This document shows, piece by piece, positions 41,813 to 50,690 of a stretch of 64,000 nt of DNA. Source of the stretch: Chromatiales bacterium (GTDB lineage: Bacteria > Pseudomonadota > Gammaproteobacteria > UBA6429 > Thiohalophilaceae); the NCBI GenBank assembly GCA_027032075.1, contig JALVOC010000089.1, forward strand, positions 310,001-374,000, read 5' to 3'. The notes beneath the pieces are model-generated. The model saw nothing but the letters and a program-made list of their open reading frames with translations. It did no database searches and was not told where the DNA came from. Made by a program: the position numbers and the translations under genes. How positions within the stretch are numbered: position 1 is the first letter of the stretch; each line of letters opens with the position of its first letter.

Positions 41813-42911
41813 ATGTTAGAAGTCAATGCAGTATTATCACGGATCAATGAGATGCAAGAGCGGGTTAACGCTCTGAGGGGGTATCTTTGACTTCGAGGGG
41901 AAACAGGAACGCCTCGACGAAGTCATCCGGGAACTCGAAGATCCGGAGATCTGGAATGATCCTGAACGTGCCCAGGAACTGGGAAAAGAACGCTCACGCC
42001 TGGAAAATGTGGTCAATGTCCTGACTGCACTGGCGCAGCAACTGAGCGATGCCCGTGATTTGCTGGAGTTGGCGGCGGAAGAGGACGACCAGGCTACGCT
42101 GGACGAGGTGCTGGCCGATCTCGACAAGGCCGAACAGAGTCTCGCCAGGCTGGAGTTCCAGCGCATGTTCTCCGGTGAACTGGATGCGAGTAATGCCTAT
42201 CTCGATATCCAGGCCGGCTCCGGTGGTACCGAGGCACAGGACTGGGCCAACATGTTATTACGCATGTATTTGCGTTGGGGGGAGCGAAGCGGATTCAAGA
42301 CAGAGTTGATCGAAGTCTCTCCGGGTGAAGTGGCGGGGATCAAAAGCGCTACGATCAAGTTCACCGGCGATTATGCCTTTGGCTGGTTACGTACCGAAAC
42401 GGGGGTGCACCGCCTGGTACGGAAATCCCCGTTTGATTCAGGTAACCGTCGCCATACCTCGTTTGCTTCCGTGTTCGTCTCTCCGGAAGTGGATGAATCA
42501 ATCGAGATTGATATCAACCCCGCCGATCTGCGCATCGACACCTACCGCGCCAGTGGCGCCGGTGGCCAGCATGTCAACAAGACGGATTCCGCCGTGCGCA
42601 TAACCCATGTGCCAAGCGGCATCGTGGTGCAGTGCCAGAGCGGCCGTTCCCAGCATCAGAACAAAGACAACGCAATGAAACAGCTGAAAGCCAAGCTGTA
42701 TGAAATGGAACTGCAAAAACGGAATGCCGAGAAACAGGCGATGGAGGAGACGAAAACCGATATTGGATGGGGCAGTCAGATCCGTTCTTACGTGCTGGAT
42801 CAGTCGCGCATCAAGGACCTGCGAACCGGCGTGGAGAGCAGTAACACCCAGGCGGTACTGGACGGTGATATCAACCGCTTTATCGAGGCCAGCCTGAAGA
42901 GCGGTTTATAA
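41813..42911 (+). CDS. prfB: Peptide chain release factor 2, programmed +1 frameshift
   Basis: RF2 ends translation at UGA and UAA. The gene is read in two frames: 41813-41887 gives 25 residues up to an in-frame TGA at 41888-41890. Then one base (T 41888) is skipped and reading continues from GAC at 41889 to 42911, for 365 residues in all, the same as E. coli. SPF (residues 205-207, stop-codon recognition) and GGQ (250-252, hydrolysis) are at the same numbers as in E. coli. This is not a damaged gene: the shift site AGGGGG TAT CTT TGA C is identical to that of E. coli and lets RF2 level control its own synthesis. lysS follows, as usual. Confidence 0.97.
41876..41891 (+). promoter_or_regulatory. 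Programmed +1 frameshift site in prfB
   Basis: AGGGGGTATCTTTGAC contains an internal ribosome-binding-like AGGGGG, the slippery CTT and the UGA stop followed by C, a weak stop context. When RF2 is scarce the ribosome slips from CTT to TTT and bypasses UGA. Confidence 0.95.
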
Positions 42912-42939
42912 TCGTACTCCGCCTGCGGGAAAGGGCGTT

Positions 42940-42972
42940 CCCGGCGGGACGAAACAGCAACGCCGGGTTTTT
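42940..42972 (+). terminator. Possible terminator between prfB and lysS
   Basis: CCCGGCG (42940-42946) pairs with CGCCGGG (42961-42967), followed by five T. The 14-base loop is long, so termination may be partial, leaving some read-through into lysS. Confidence 0.4.
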
Positions 42973-43010
42973 CCTGGCGTACATGAATGAATCAATTGTT
43001 GAGACAAACA

Positions 43011-44534
43011 ATGGCAGAAAAAAACGAGCAGCAAATACAGCAACAGGCTGAAGTGGATGAAAACAAATTGATCGCGCAACGCCGCGCCAAGCTGGCCGCG
43101 CTGCGGGAAGAGGGTCTCGCCTTCCCCAATGACTTTCGCCGCAATGTTGTCGCGGGCGAACTGCACGCGGAATACGGCGAGAAGGATAACGAGGAACTGG
43201 AAGCCAATCCGGTGCGTGTCAAGGTTGCCGGACGCATGATGCTGCGCCGTATCATGGGCAAGGCGAGTTTTGCGCAGATCCAGGACATGTCAGGCCGTAT
43301 TCAGCTCTACGTGGTGCGTGATGCACTGCCGGAAGGCGTCTACAACCAGCAATTCAAAAAATGGGATCTGGGGGACATCATCGGCGCAGAAGGCACCTTG
43401 TTTAAAACCAAGACGGGTGAATTGTCGGTGAAGGTCGACAATATTCGTCTGTTGACCAAGTCACTGCGGCCTCTGCCGGAAAAATTTCAGGGTCTCACCG
43501 ATCAGGAAACCCGTTACCGGCAGCGTTATCTTGATCTGATCATGAATGAAGTGACGCGTGAAACCTTCCGCATCCGTACCCGTATCATTAACCATATCCG
43601 TAACTTCCTCAGCGCACGCGATTTCATGGAAGTGGAAACCCCCATGATGCAGGTCATCCCCGGTGGCGCAACCGCCAGGCCGTTTACCACCTTTCATCAT
43701 GCGCTGGACATGGAGCTCTACCTGCGCATCGCCCCCGAACTGTATTTGAAACGCCTGGTGGTCGGCGGGTTTGAACGGGTGTTCGAAATCAACCGGAATT
43801 TCCGCAACGAAGGCCTGTCCACCCGGCATAACCCGGAATTCACCATGCTGGAATTCTACCAGGCCTATGCCGATTACAGGGATCTCATGGATCTCACCGA
43901 AGAGATGTTACGTGACGTTGCGCAAACCGTGCTGGGGACCACCACGATTGAATATCAGGGAGAGCGTTACGATTTTGCCAAACCCTTTGCCCGTATGACG
44001 GTGAAGGAGTCCATTCTGCATTTCAATCCGGAGATCACGCCGGAAGAGCTGGAGGATGCGGATAAAGCCCGCGCCATCGCAAAACGCCTGGATATACCAT
44101 TGAAAGAGAGTTACGGTCTTGGCAAGGTGCAAATTGAAATTTTTGAAAAGACAGTGGAGCATCGTCTGAAAGATCCGACCTTTATCACGGCCTATCCCAC
44201 TGAAGTTTCACCGCTGGCACGGCGTAATGATGCAGATCCGTTTGTCACGGATCGTTTTGAGTTCTTTGTCGGCGGGCGGGAAATCGCAAACGGTTTCTCC
44301 GAATTGAATGATGCCGAGGATCAGGCGGAACGTTTCCGCAAACAGGTGGAAGAAAAAAAGGCCGGTGATGAAGAAGCGATGTTCTTCGATGAAGATTACA
44401 TTGTCGCCCTGGAACACGGTATGCCGCCAACGGCGGGTGAGGGCATCGGTATCGATCGTCTGGTGATGTTATTCACCAACTCCCCCTCGATCCGCGATGT
44501 CTTGCTTTTCCCGCACATGCGCCCAGAGGGCTGA
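43011..44534 (+). CDS. lysS: Lysyl-tRNA synthetase, class II
   Basis: LysS charges tRNA-Lys. The N-terminal OB-fold ([20 protein letters not shown]) binds the anticodon. Class II motif 2 is [20 protein letters not shown] and motif 3 is [11 protein letters not shown]. The blocks [18 protein letters not shown] and [19 protein letters not shown] are nearly identical to the E. coli enzyme. ATG 43011 gives 507 residues (E. coli 505); in-frame ATG 42987 would add eight. It ends convergently with the HDOD gene, 73 bases apart. Confidence 0.97.
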   Translation: MAEKNEQQIQQQAEVDENKLIAQRRAKLAALREEGLAFPNDFRRNVVAGELHAEYGEKDNEELEANPVRVKVAGRMMLRRIMGKASFAQIQDMSGRIQLYVVRDALPEGVYNQQFKKWDLGDIIGAEGTLFKTKTGELSVKVDNIRLLTKSLRPLPEKFQGLTDQETRYRQRYLDLIMNEVTRETFRIRTRIINHIRNFLSARDFMEVETPMMQVIPGGATARPFTTFHHALDMELYLRIAPELYLKRLVVGGFERVFEINRNFRNEGLSTRHNPEFTMLEFYQAYADYRDLMDLTEEMLRDVAQTVLGTTTIEYQGERYDFAKPFARMTVKESILHFNPEITPEELEDADKARAIAKRLDIPLKESYGLGKVQIEIFEKTVEHRLKDPTFITAYPTEVSPLARRNDADPFVTDRFEFFVGGREIANGFSELNDAEDQAERFRKQVEEKKAGDEEAMFFDEDYIVALEHGMPPTAGEGIGIDRLVMLFTNSPSIRDVLLFPHMRPEG

Positions 44535-44607
44535 AGAGGCGCTCTGACTTTGCACAGCATACCTGGAGGTTATGGCACGGCCGCATCTATCTGCTTTTGA
44601 CGGCCTG

Positions 44608-45447
44608 TCAACTTACCAGTGCGGACTTGACGGCATCGATGTCGTTATTGGCTTCGTCAATATCCACAACGCTGACATCCGCTTCAATCCCCAACTTGGC
44701 GAAAGCCGGCACGGTTTTCCAGTCCACCTTGGCGTCGGCATGGCTGGTTCCCATGCGGCTTTGCAGCACGGCGACGATGACAACATCAACATAGTCCGCA
44801 TCCCCCGCATGGTCACGCTGCAAATTATTGTGTTCCGCCGCCACGGCGACAAGATCATCGGGAAAATTCCATTTCCGCAGAATCGCTTCACCGAGTCTGG
44901 CTTCCGCATTCCCGATAATACGATCAAGCACCGCTTCGTTTGCGAGCAAATCAGGATGATCTTCGGCACGGGTGAGGATGGGCAAGGCGCCAATGCTGTG
45001 GATCAGTCCGGCAAGCAGGGCCTGATCGGGTTTCAGCCTGGTGAACTGCGAGGCCAGCACCTGGCAAATGGCCGCTACTTCCGTGCTTTCCTCCCAGATG
45101 GCGCGCAGACGTTTATCCGTGGCATCCGAGGTGGCCTGGAACATTTGTTCCATGGCGATACTGGTGACCAGGTTTCGCACCATGTTGCTGCCCATGCGTG
45201 TGACCGCGGCATCGACTGTTTCGATCTGGCGGCTTGCCCGTAACAGCGGGCTGTTGGCGATCTGCACCAGCCTGGCAGAGAGGGCGGCATCCGTGGTGAT
45301 AACCTTGGCAACGTCAAGCATCGAGGCATTTTCATCCTCCAATGTATCCCGTACCCGCAGTGCAACTTCAGGCAAGGTGGGCAGTACCAGTTTCTCTTTT
45401 TCCAGATCGTCAAATAATTCTTTGAGAAATGTTTCTTCCAGACTCAT
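44608..45447 (-). CDS. HDOD-domain protein
   Basis: HDOD proteins carry a phosphodiesterase-like fold without catalytic HD residues and take part in signalling through unknown ligands. The core here runs from LPTLPEVALRVRDTLEDENAS through VITTDAALSARLVQIANS (the hallmark DPALSARLLRLANS-like segment) to LAGLIHSIGALPIL and AEARLGEAILRKWNFPDDL. No receiver or GGDEF domain is attached; the 279 residues are the HDOD domain alone. ATG 45447 is chosen because AAGGAG lies upstream with good spacing; the frame extends eight codons further. It stands between convergent lysS and the co-directional ygfZ. Its partner or signal is unknown. Confidence 0.88.
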   Translation of the reverse strand: MSLEETFLKELFDDLEKEKLVLPTLPEVALRVRDTLEDENASMLDVAKVITTDAALSARLVQIANSPLLRASRQIETVDAAVTRMGSNMVRNLVTSIAMEQMFQATSDATDKRLRAIWEESTEVAAICQVLASQFTRLKPDQALLAGLIHSIGALPILTRAEDHPDLLANEAVLDRIIGNAEARLGEAILRKWNFPDDLVAVAAEHNNLQRDHAGDADYVDVVIVAVLQSRMGTSHADAKVDWKTVPAFAKLGIEADVSVVDIDEANNDIDAVKSALVS

Positions 45448-45520
45448 CCCAGGCTCCTTTACCGGCCTCAATGTTTGGATGCAGGTAATATCGGCAGCCG
45501 TTGCCGGGTCTTGAGCCGGG

Positions 45521-46567
45521 TTAGGCCTCGTTGGTCACGGTGTAGGGCAAATCCAGTAATTTCAGCACCGGCCCGGATTCACTTTCAAGGTGCAGCTCCT
45601 CTTTTTCCGCGCTGGCAATCTGGATAACGGCAAGCAGATCCACGCCGCCTCCCGGGGCAAACTGGGCCTGCACCACCTTGCCGGCACTCTGTTCCGCTTC
45701 AGCGGAAGTATAGAGATTGTCGCCTGGGAGCGGCAGGGTTGTGGATTCGACATGTGCCAGGTACATGCGCCGCTTGAGTTTTCCGAGATAATGCATACGT
45801 GCCACCACCTCCTGCCCGGGATAACAGCCTTTACTGAAACTGATGCCGCCAAGCGCAGTGAGGTTGGCCATTTGCGGGACAAATGTGTCGATTGTGCGGG
45901 GAGAAATCTCCGGCACACCGGCATGGATTGTCAGCCAATGCCAGCAATCCGTGCCGACCGGAACCGCCTGCCGTGCGAGCCGTTGCCACAGGGAAACGAG
46001 CGTTTCAGCTTCGGCATGACATTCATACCGCGGTAGCGCGCCTGGAAGCCGGATCAGGGTGATGCCGTCATGCTGGATGACTGCATTGCTTTCCGCAGGA
46101 ACGGTTTTGAGGATTGAGGCCAGTTTTTGAGGCGCTTCCGGGCCGGCGAAACCCAGGCGCACGAGTTCATCGCTGGCATCCTCCAGGGTGACCTTGCTGC
46201 GCAGGATATACATGCGCAGGCGTTTCAAGGTGGCTTCGAGAATACTGCGCGGCAGACGCAAATAATAACAATCCCCCCGTTTGAACAGGCGGAAGATGGC
46301 CAGCATGCGTCCTTTGGGGCTGCAATAGGCGCTGATCTGGCTGTGGGTATCCGACACCAGTTTGACATCGTTGGTGAACTGATTTTGCAGAAAGGTTTCG
46401 GCGTCTTCACCCTGGGCACGGATGAGACCGTAGGCGGACAAGTCTGCAATGACGTGTCCTGATGCGGTGGTGTCACGTTCCTGCTGTGGATCACCAAAAG
46501 AGACGATATGATTGTCGTTGATTTCAGCGTTTCGTTGTTCGAGAAATTCCTGCCAGATACTGTTCAT
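45521..46567 (-). CDS. ygfZ: tRNA-modifying/iron-sulfur assembly protein YgfZ (GcvT-like folate-binding)
   Basis: YgfZ binds folate and is needed for full activity of several iron-sulfur enzymes, including MiaB and succinate dehydrogenase. The signature KGCYPGQEVVAR is intact, with its key cysteine. GcvT-like segments are LSAYGLIRAQGEDAETFLQNQFTNDV and SAYCSPKGRMLAIFRLF. Length 348 is slightly longer than E. coli (326). The ATG is divergent from sdhC, which lies 158 bases away; in E. coli ygfZ is likewise next to sdhE (ygfY). This neighbourhood with sdhB fits a role in iron-sulfur maturation. The ends of the gene are clear. Confidence 0.94.
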   Translation of the reverse strand: MNSIWQEFLEQRNAEINDNHIVSFGDPQQERDTTASGHVIADLSAYGLIRAQGEDAETFLQNQFTNDVKLVSDTHSQISAYCSPKGRMLAIFRLFKRGDCYYLRLPRSILEATLKRLRMYILRSKVTLEDASDELVRLGFAGPEAPQKLASILKTVPAESNAVIQHDGITLIRLPGALPRYECHAEAETLVSLWQRLARQAVPVGTDCWHWLTIHAGVPEISPRTIDTFVPQMANLTALGGISFSKGCYPGQEVVARMHYLGKLKRRMYLAHVESTTLPLPGDNLYTSAEAEQSAGKVVQAQFAPGGGVDLLAVIQIASAEKEELHLESESGPVLKLLDLPYTVTNEA

Positions 46568-46725
46568 AAGATATACACTTTAGTTACGGGTCGTTTGTTC
46601 AAAGGGTTAGTTGTATGTGGTGATTGCTGAATTAATAACCAGGTCGAATGCGATATAAATTTATCGTTATCTGTCTGAAACTTCACGCTGGAACTTCATC
46701 AGAATTGAACTAGACTGTAAGCCAC

Positions 46726-47109
46726 ATGTTAACAAAAACCGCACGCCCGAAAAATCTTAATCTTCTAAAGATCCGCCAACCCGTCACGGCGGTCGTCTCG
46801 ATTATCCATCGCATCAGCGGGGTTATCCTTTTTCTGACACTGCCGGTAATGATTTACTGGTTTGCGGAATCGTTGCGCAGCGCTGAGGATTTTGCCGAAG
46901 CACAGGCTTTTTTTTCCTCGAACTGGATGCTGCTTGCAGGCGCATTGCTTGCGTGGGCGTTGATTCACCATTTCTTTGCCGGTTTGCGGTTTTTATTACT
47001 GGATATCGATGTCGGTCTGGAACTTAAAACGGCACGCGCCACTGCCTGGCTGGTGTTTGCCTGTGTCGCCATTGTCTTTGTTGCTTACATGTTCGGGGTC
47101 GTGATATGA
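46726..47109 (+). CDS. sdhC: Succinate dehydrogenase cytochrome b556 subunit
   Basis: SdhC is one of two membrane anchors of complex II, binding haem b and ubiquinone. The 127 residues form three membrane helices. The signature IRQPVTAVVSIIHRISGVIL holds the serine and arginine of the quinone site (HRISG). The helix with LLAGALLAWALIHHFFAGLR carries the histidine that ligates haem. Its stop overlaps sdhD by four bases. The operon starts here, divergent from ygfZ. No clear promoter stands out in the 158-base gap, though a TATAAA at 46654 exists. Confidence 0.95.
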   Translation: MLTKTARPKNLNLLKIRQPVTAVVSIIHRISGVILFLTLPVMIYWFAESLRSAEDFAEAQAFFSSNWMLLAGALLAWALIHHFFAGLRFLLLDIDVGLELKTARATAWLVFACVAIVFVAYMFGVVI

Positions 47110-47447
47110 CATTCCGAGCGCAGGGAATGCGCGCCTGGTTGATTCAACGTCTAAGCGCTGTTTATCTGTCACTCTTTCTTCTCTATGTCCTTTTCTGGTG
47201 GTTGACCACCGACCGCCTCAGTTATACCGAGTGGCGGCAGTTGATCGGGCAACCTTTCATGGCAGTTGCGCTGGGATTGTTTTTTTCCGCTTTACTCGTC
47301 CATGCCTGGGTCGGCATGCGCGATGTGCTGGTTGATTATATACCGCACATCGGCTTGCGCTTCTTTATTTTGATAGGTGTTGCCCTGTTTCTGCTGGCGT
47401 TGGGGATCTGGGCGGCACTGATACTGGTAGCGGTGGTCATGATATGA
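47106..47447 (+). CDS. sdhD: Succinate dehydrogenase membrane anchor subunit
   Basis: SdhD completes the membrane domain of complex II. There are three hydrophobic helices in 113 residues, with WLIQRLSAVYLSLFLLYVLFWW as the first and the conserved haem/quinone segment LLVHAWVGMRDVLVDYI. Membrane topology is as in E. coli (115 residues). It overlaps sdhC and sdhA by four bases each, so the three genes are translationally coupled. Confidence 0.95.
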   Translation: MTFRAQGMRAWLIQRLSAVYLSLFLLYVLFWWLTTDRLSYTEWRQLIGQPFMAVALGLFFSALLVHAWVGMRDVLVDYIPHIGLRFFILIGVALFLLALGIWAALILVAVVMI

Positions 47448-49204
47448 GTCTGGCACGACGTAAGTTCGATGTACTGGCGATAGGTGCGGGTGGGGGCGGA
47501 TTGCGTTCCGCCCTGCAATTGTCACGCGAAGAGGCGAATGTGGCGGTTGTCTCCAAGGTTTTTCCGACCCGTTCGCATACCGTGGCCGCCCAGGGCGGAA
47601 TCAATGCCGCGCTGGCCAATGTGCTGCCGGACAACTGGCACTGGCACATGTATGACACCGTCAAGGGGAGTGATTACCTGGGTGATCAGGATGCGATTGA
47701 GTATATGTGCCGGGCGGCTTCCCACCTGGTATATGAACTGGAACATTACGGTGTACCGTTCAGTCGCCTGGACAATGGCAAGATCTACCAACGGCCGTTT
47801 GGCGGCCAGAGCCAGAATTTTGGAGGGGATCAGGCGGCGCGTACCTGCGCGGCGGCGGATCGCACCGGTCATGCCATGTTGCACAGCCTCTATCAGCAAA
47901 ACATTCGTGCCAAAACCCATTTTTTTGATGAATATTTTGCCGTGGATCTCATCAAGGATCAGGATGGTTTCATCCTGGGTGCGCTGGTGGTGGAGATCGA
48001 AAGCGGTGAGCCACTGTTGATTGAAGCCAAGACGACGTTGCTGGCCACCGGTGGCGCCGGCCAGTTGTTCCGCACCAACACCAATGCACGGATCAATACC
48101 GGTGATGGACTTGGGATGGCCTTGCGTGCCGGTATTCCCTTGCAGGACATGGAGTTTTTCCAGTTCCATCCCACCGGTATCGCGGGCAAGGGGATGCTGA
48201 TCACCGAAGGGGCACGCGGTGAGGGCGGCTATCTCCTGAACAAGGATGGTGAACGCTTTATGGAGCGTTATGCCCCCCATGCCAAGGATCTGGCGAGTCG
48301 TGATGTGGTGAGCCGTGCGATTGCCACCGAAGTGCGTGAGGGCCGTGGTTGTGGCCCGGAGGGTGATTACGTTTTGCTCAAGCTGGATCACCTGGGACAG
48401 GAGGTGCTGAACAAACGCCTGCCGGGGATCAGCGACACCATCCAGACATTTCTGCATATCGATCCGGCAAAGGAACCGGTGCCGGTTTTCCCCACCGCCC
48501 ATTACACCATGGGCGGCATCCCCACCAACCGCCATGGCCGCGTGGTGGTGCCGGTGGAACAGGGTGAAGAGGAGATCCCGGGTCTTTACGCGGCGGGTGA
48601 GTGTGCCTGTGTTTCCGTGCATGGCGCCAATCGTCTCGGCGGAAACTCCCTGCTGGATATTGTGGTATTCGGCCGTGCTGCCGGAAATGACATCATCGAT
48701 TACCTGAAGAAAAACCGCTATCACCGGCAGCTGGACAACAGCAGTGTGGAGCAGGCGATGGCGCGTCTCACCCGCTGGGATCAAAAAGGAGATGGCGAGC
48801 GGGTTGCCGATTTGCGTTATGAATTGCAGGCCACGATGGAAAAGTATTGTGGCGTCTTCCGCACCAAAGAGGTTTTGCAGGAAGGCGTGGAAAAAGTGTT
48901 ACAGCTGGAAAAACGCATGGCCGATGTGCGCTTGCATGATCACAGCCGGGTATTCAATACCGCACGGATTGAAGCCATGGAACTGGAAAACCTGATGGAT
49001 ATTGCGCTCGCCACCGTGGTTTCCGCCCTGGCGCGTGAGGAAAGCCGTGGCGCCCACTCCCGTATTGATTTTCCGCAACGTGATGACGTGCACTGGCTCA
49101 AGCATTCACTGTTCTTCAAGGAGGGACGGCGGCTGGAATACAAGCCGGTCACACTAAAACCCCTCTCGGTGGAAAGTTTTCCACCCAAGGAAAGAGTCTA
49201 TTGA
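47444..49204 (+). CDS. sdhA: Succinate dehydrogenase flavoprotein subunit
   Basis: SdhA oxidises succinate to fumarate with covalently bound FAD. The Rossmann start is FDVLAIGAGGGGLRSALQLS. RSHTVAAQGGINAAL contains the histidine to which FAD is attached. GGQSQNFGGDQAARTCAAADRTGHAML, the substrate segment GARGEGGYLLN and HGANRLGGNSLLDIVVFGR are all conserved. Length 586 is normal (E. coli 588). FAD attachment needs SdhE, encoded four genes on. It overlaps sdhD by four bases; sdhB follows after a 92-base gap without visible promoter. Confidence 0.97.
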   Translation: MSLARRKFDVLAIGAGGGGLRSALQLSREEANVAVVSKVFPTRSHTVAAQGGINAALANVLPDNWHWHMYDTVKGSDYLGDQDAIEYMCRAASHLVYELEHYGVPFSRLDNGKIYQRPFGGQSQNFGGDQAARTCAAADRTGHAMLHSLYQQNIRAKTHFFDEYFAVDLIKDQDGFILGALVVEIESGEPLLIEAKTTLLATGGAGQLFRTNTNARINTGDGLGMALRAGIPLQDMEFFQFHPTGIAGKGMLITEGARGEGGYLLNKDGERFMERYAPHAKDLASRDVVSRAIATEVREGRGCGPEGDYVLLKLDHLGQEVLNKRLPGISDTIQTFLHIDPAKEPVPVFPTAHYTMGGIPTNRHGRVVVPVEQGEEEIPGLYAAGECACVSVHGANRLGGNSLLDIVVFGRAAGNDIIDYLKKNRYHRQLDNSSVEQAMARLTRWDQKGDGERVADLRYELQATMEKYCGVFRTKEVLQEGVEKVLQLEKRMADVRLHDHSRVFNTARIEAMELENLMDIALATVVSALAREESRGAHSRIDFPQRDDVHWLKHSLFFKEGRRLEYKPVTLKPLSVESFPPKERVY

Positions 49205-49296
49205 GTATCGCGTTCGTTTCGCAGCCGCCGCGGCAGCCTGTCTGTGGCAGCATCGCAAACAATCCGATATCGGTAACAACTGTATAAGCGAGAGGC

Positions 49297-49995
49297 ATGA
49301 TGCGATTCAGAATTTATCGCTACAATCCTGAAACCGACCAGAAACCGCACATGCAGGAGTACGTGCTGGAGGAGATTCAGCCGGGCATGATGTTGCGCGA
49401 TGCCTTGCTGAAACTCAAGGAGCAGGATGAAACCCTGGTGTTCCGCCACTCCTGTGGGGAAGGGGTGTGCGGTTCGGACGCCATGAATATCAATGGACGA
49501 AACGGCCTGGCTTGTATAACGCCGCTGGAGAGCTTGAAAACACCCGTGGAAATCCGCCCCGTTCCGGGCATGCCGGTGATCCGTGATCTGGTGGTGGACA
49601 TGGGTCAGTTCTATCACCACTATCGCGCCATCAAACCCTATCTGATTGTGCACGATCCGGAACCGGAAGTTGAGTACCGGCAAAGTCCCGAGGAGCGGGA
49701 GAAACTCGATGGCTTGTATGAGTGCATCCTCTGCGGTTGTTGCAGTACCTCCTGTCCCTCTTTCTGGTGGAACCCGGATAAATTCCGTGGGCCGGCCGCT
49801 CTGTTGCAGGCCTATCGTTTCCTTGCGGACAGCCGGGATCAGGCCACCGCCCAGCGTCTGGAAGAACTGGAAGGTCCCTACCGGCTGTTTCGCTGTCATA
49901 CGATCATGAACTGTGTGAATGTTTGTCCCAAAGGACTCAATCCAACCGCTGCCATCAACAACATCAAAAAGTTGATGGTGAAAGACATGGTATAA
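49297..49995 (+). CDS. sdhB: Succinate dehydrogenase iron-sulfur subunit
   Basis: SdhB passes electrons from SdhA to the quinone site through three clusters. The [2Fe-2S] cysteines lie in CGEGVCGSDAMNINGRNGLAC. The C-terminal domain has CILCGCCSTSCPSFW and CHTIMNCVNVCPKGLNPT for the [4Fe-4S] and [3Fe-4S] clusters. Length 232 is normal (E. coli 238). The start is the first of two ATGs, with GCGAGAGG a few bases upstream. sdhE follows by 16 bases. Confidence 0.97.
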   Translation: MMRFRIYRYNPETDQKPHMQEYVLEEIQPGMMLRDALLKLKEQDETLVFRHSCGEGVCGSDAMNINGRNGLACITPLESLKTPVEIRPVPGMPVIRDLVVDMGQFYHHYRAIKPYLIVHDPEPEVEYRQSPEEREKLDGLYECILCGCCSTSCPSFWWNPDKFRGPAALLQAYRFLADSRDQATAQRLEELEGPYRLFRCHTIMNCVNVCPKGLNPTAAINNIKKLMVKDMV

Positions 49996-50011
49996 ACGGG
50001 GGGGCGCCATC

Positions 50012-50257
50012 ATGGAACAAAAACGTGCCCGCTTGCTGTGGCAGTGCCGGCGTGGCATGCTCGAGCTGGATGCCATGCTACAACCCTTCATGGAGAAGGT
50101 TTACGATGATTTGCCCGGGCAGCAACAACAGGCGTTTGCCGAACTGCTGAGCAATCCCGATCAGGTGTTGCTGGAAATATTGATGGGACGCACAATTCCT
50201 GAAAACAAGGATGTCGCCAATGTTGCCCGACGTGTCAGAGAAGCCGCTGGTCCTTGA
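50012..50257 (+). CDS. sdhE: Succinate dehydrogenase flavinylation factor SdhE
   Basis: SdhE (YgfY) promotes covalent FAD attachment to SdhA. The RGxxE signature appears as RRGMLELD near residue 14. The helical bundle of 81 residues, with FMEKVYDDLPGQQQQAFAEL and [20 protein letters not shown], is standard. It lies in the sdh operon rather than near ygfZ alone as in E. coli; here both are within the same 5 kb. It overlaps the ygfX start by 38-47 bases. E. coli SdhE was once described as antitoxin to YgfX. Confidence 0.94.
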   Translation: MEQKRARLLWQCRRGMLELDAMLQPFMEKVYDDLPGQQQQAFAELLSNPDQVLLEILMGRTIPENKDVANVARRVREAAGP

Positions 50258-50690
50258 ATTACGACCCAGCCGCTATTTGTTTGCCTACCTTCTGATCCTG
50301 CATCTGCTGCTGTTCCTCGCGCTTGCCATGCCGCTGGCGATACCGGCTTTGTTGCATGTTGTGCTTGTGTCAGGGGTGGCTGGCAGTTTTGTTTGGCATC
50401 TTTTGCGCTATCTGCCACAGCGGCAGTTGAGGCAGCAGCAACGTCTTGTCTGGCAAAGTGACGGAAACTGGCAAATTGAATCCAGCCACGGGCAGGTGTC
50501 GGCTGCCGGGCTTTGTCCCGACAGCTGGCTCTCTGCCTGGCTGGTGATCCTGCGCTTGCGGCTGGAGAACGGCCGGCGGATTTCGATACCCATTCTGCCC
50601 GACTCGCTGGAAACGGACACGTTCCGCCGCCTGCGGAGTCGGCTGTCTCAGGCCCGGTTTGCCGAAAGGGAGCCCGTTTCCACGGAATAG
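50211..50690 (+). CDS. ygfX: YgfX-family membrane protein
   Basis: YgfX (CptA) is a small inner-membrane protein first described as a toxin inhibiting cell division in E. coli, a role later disputed. The layout is an N-terminal [13 protein letters not shown] start, two hydrophobic segments ([16 protein letters not shown] and [13 protein letters not shown]), and then a soluble part with [14 protein letters not shown] and [21 protein letters not shown], typical of the family. Length 159 (E. coli 135). It overlaps sdhE in another frame and, at its 3' end, overlaps the convergent nadB by 43 bases. ATG 50211 or 50220 may be the start. Confidence 0.85.
   Translation: MSPMLPDVSEKPLVLELRPSRYLFAYLLILHLLLFLALAMPLAIPALLHVVLVSGVAGSFVWHLLRYLPQRQLRQQQRLVWQSDGNWQIESSHGQVSAAGLCPDSWLSAWLVILRLRLENGRRISIPILPDSLETDTFRRLRSRLSQARFAEREPVSTE

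Noticed and set aside
41813-41890. prfB as a pseudogene because of the early stop
   Set aside because: The stop lies in the known programmed frameshift context and the total length equals that of E. coli RF2.
46624-46659. TTGCTG and TATAAA considered as an sdhC promoter
   Set aside because: The spacing of 24 bases is too long for a sigma-70 promoter.
47522-48784. A 420-codon frame antisense to sdhA
   Set aside because: It is a shadow of the sdhA coding sequence with no family resemblance.
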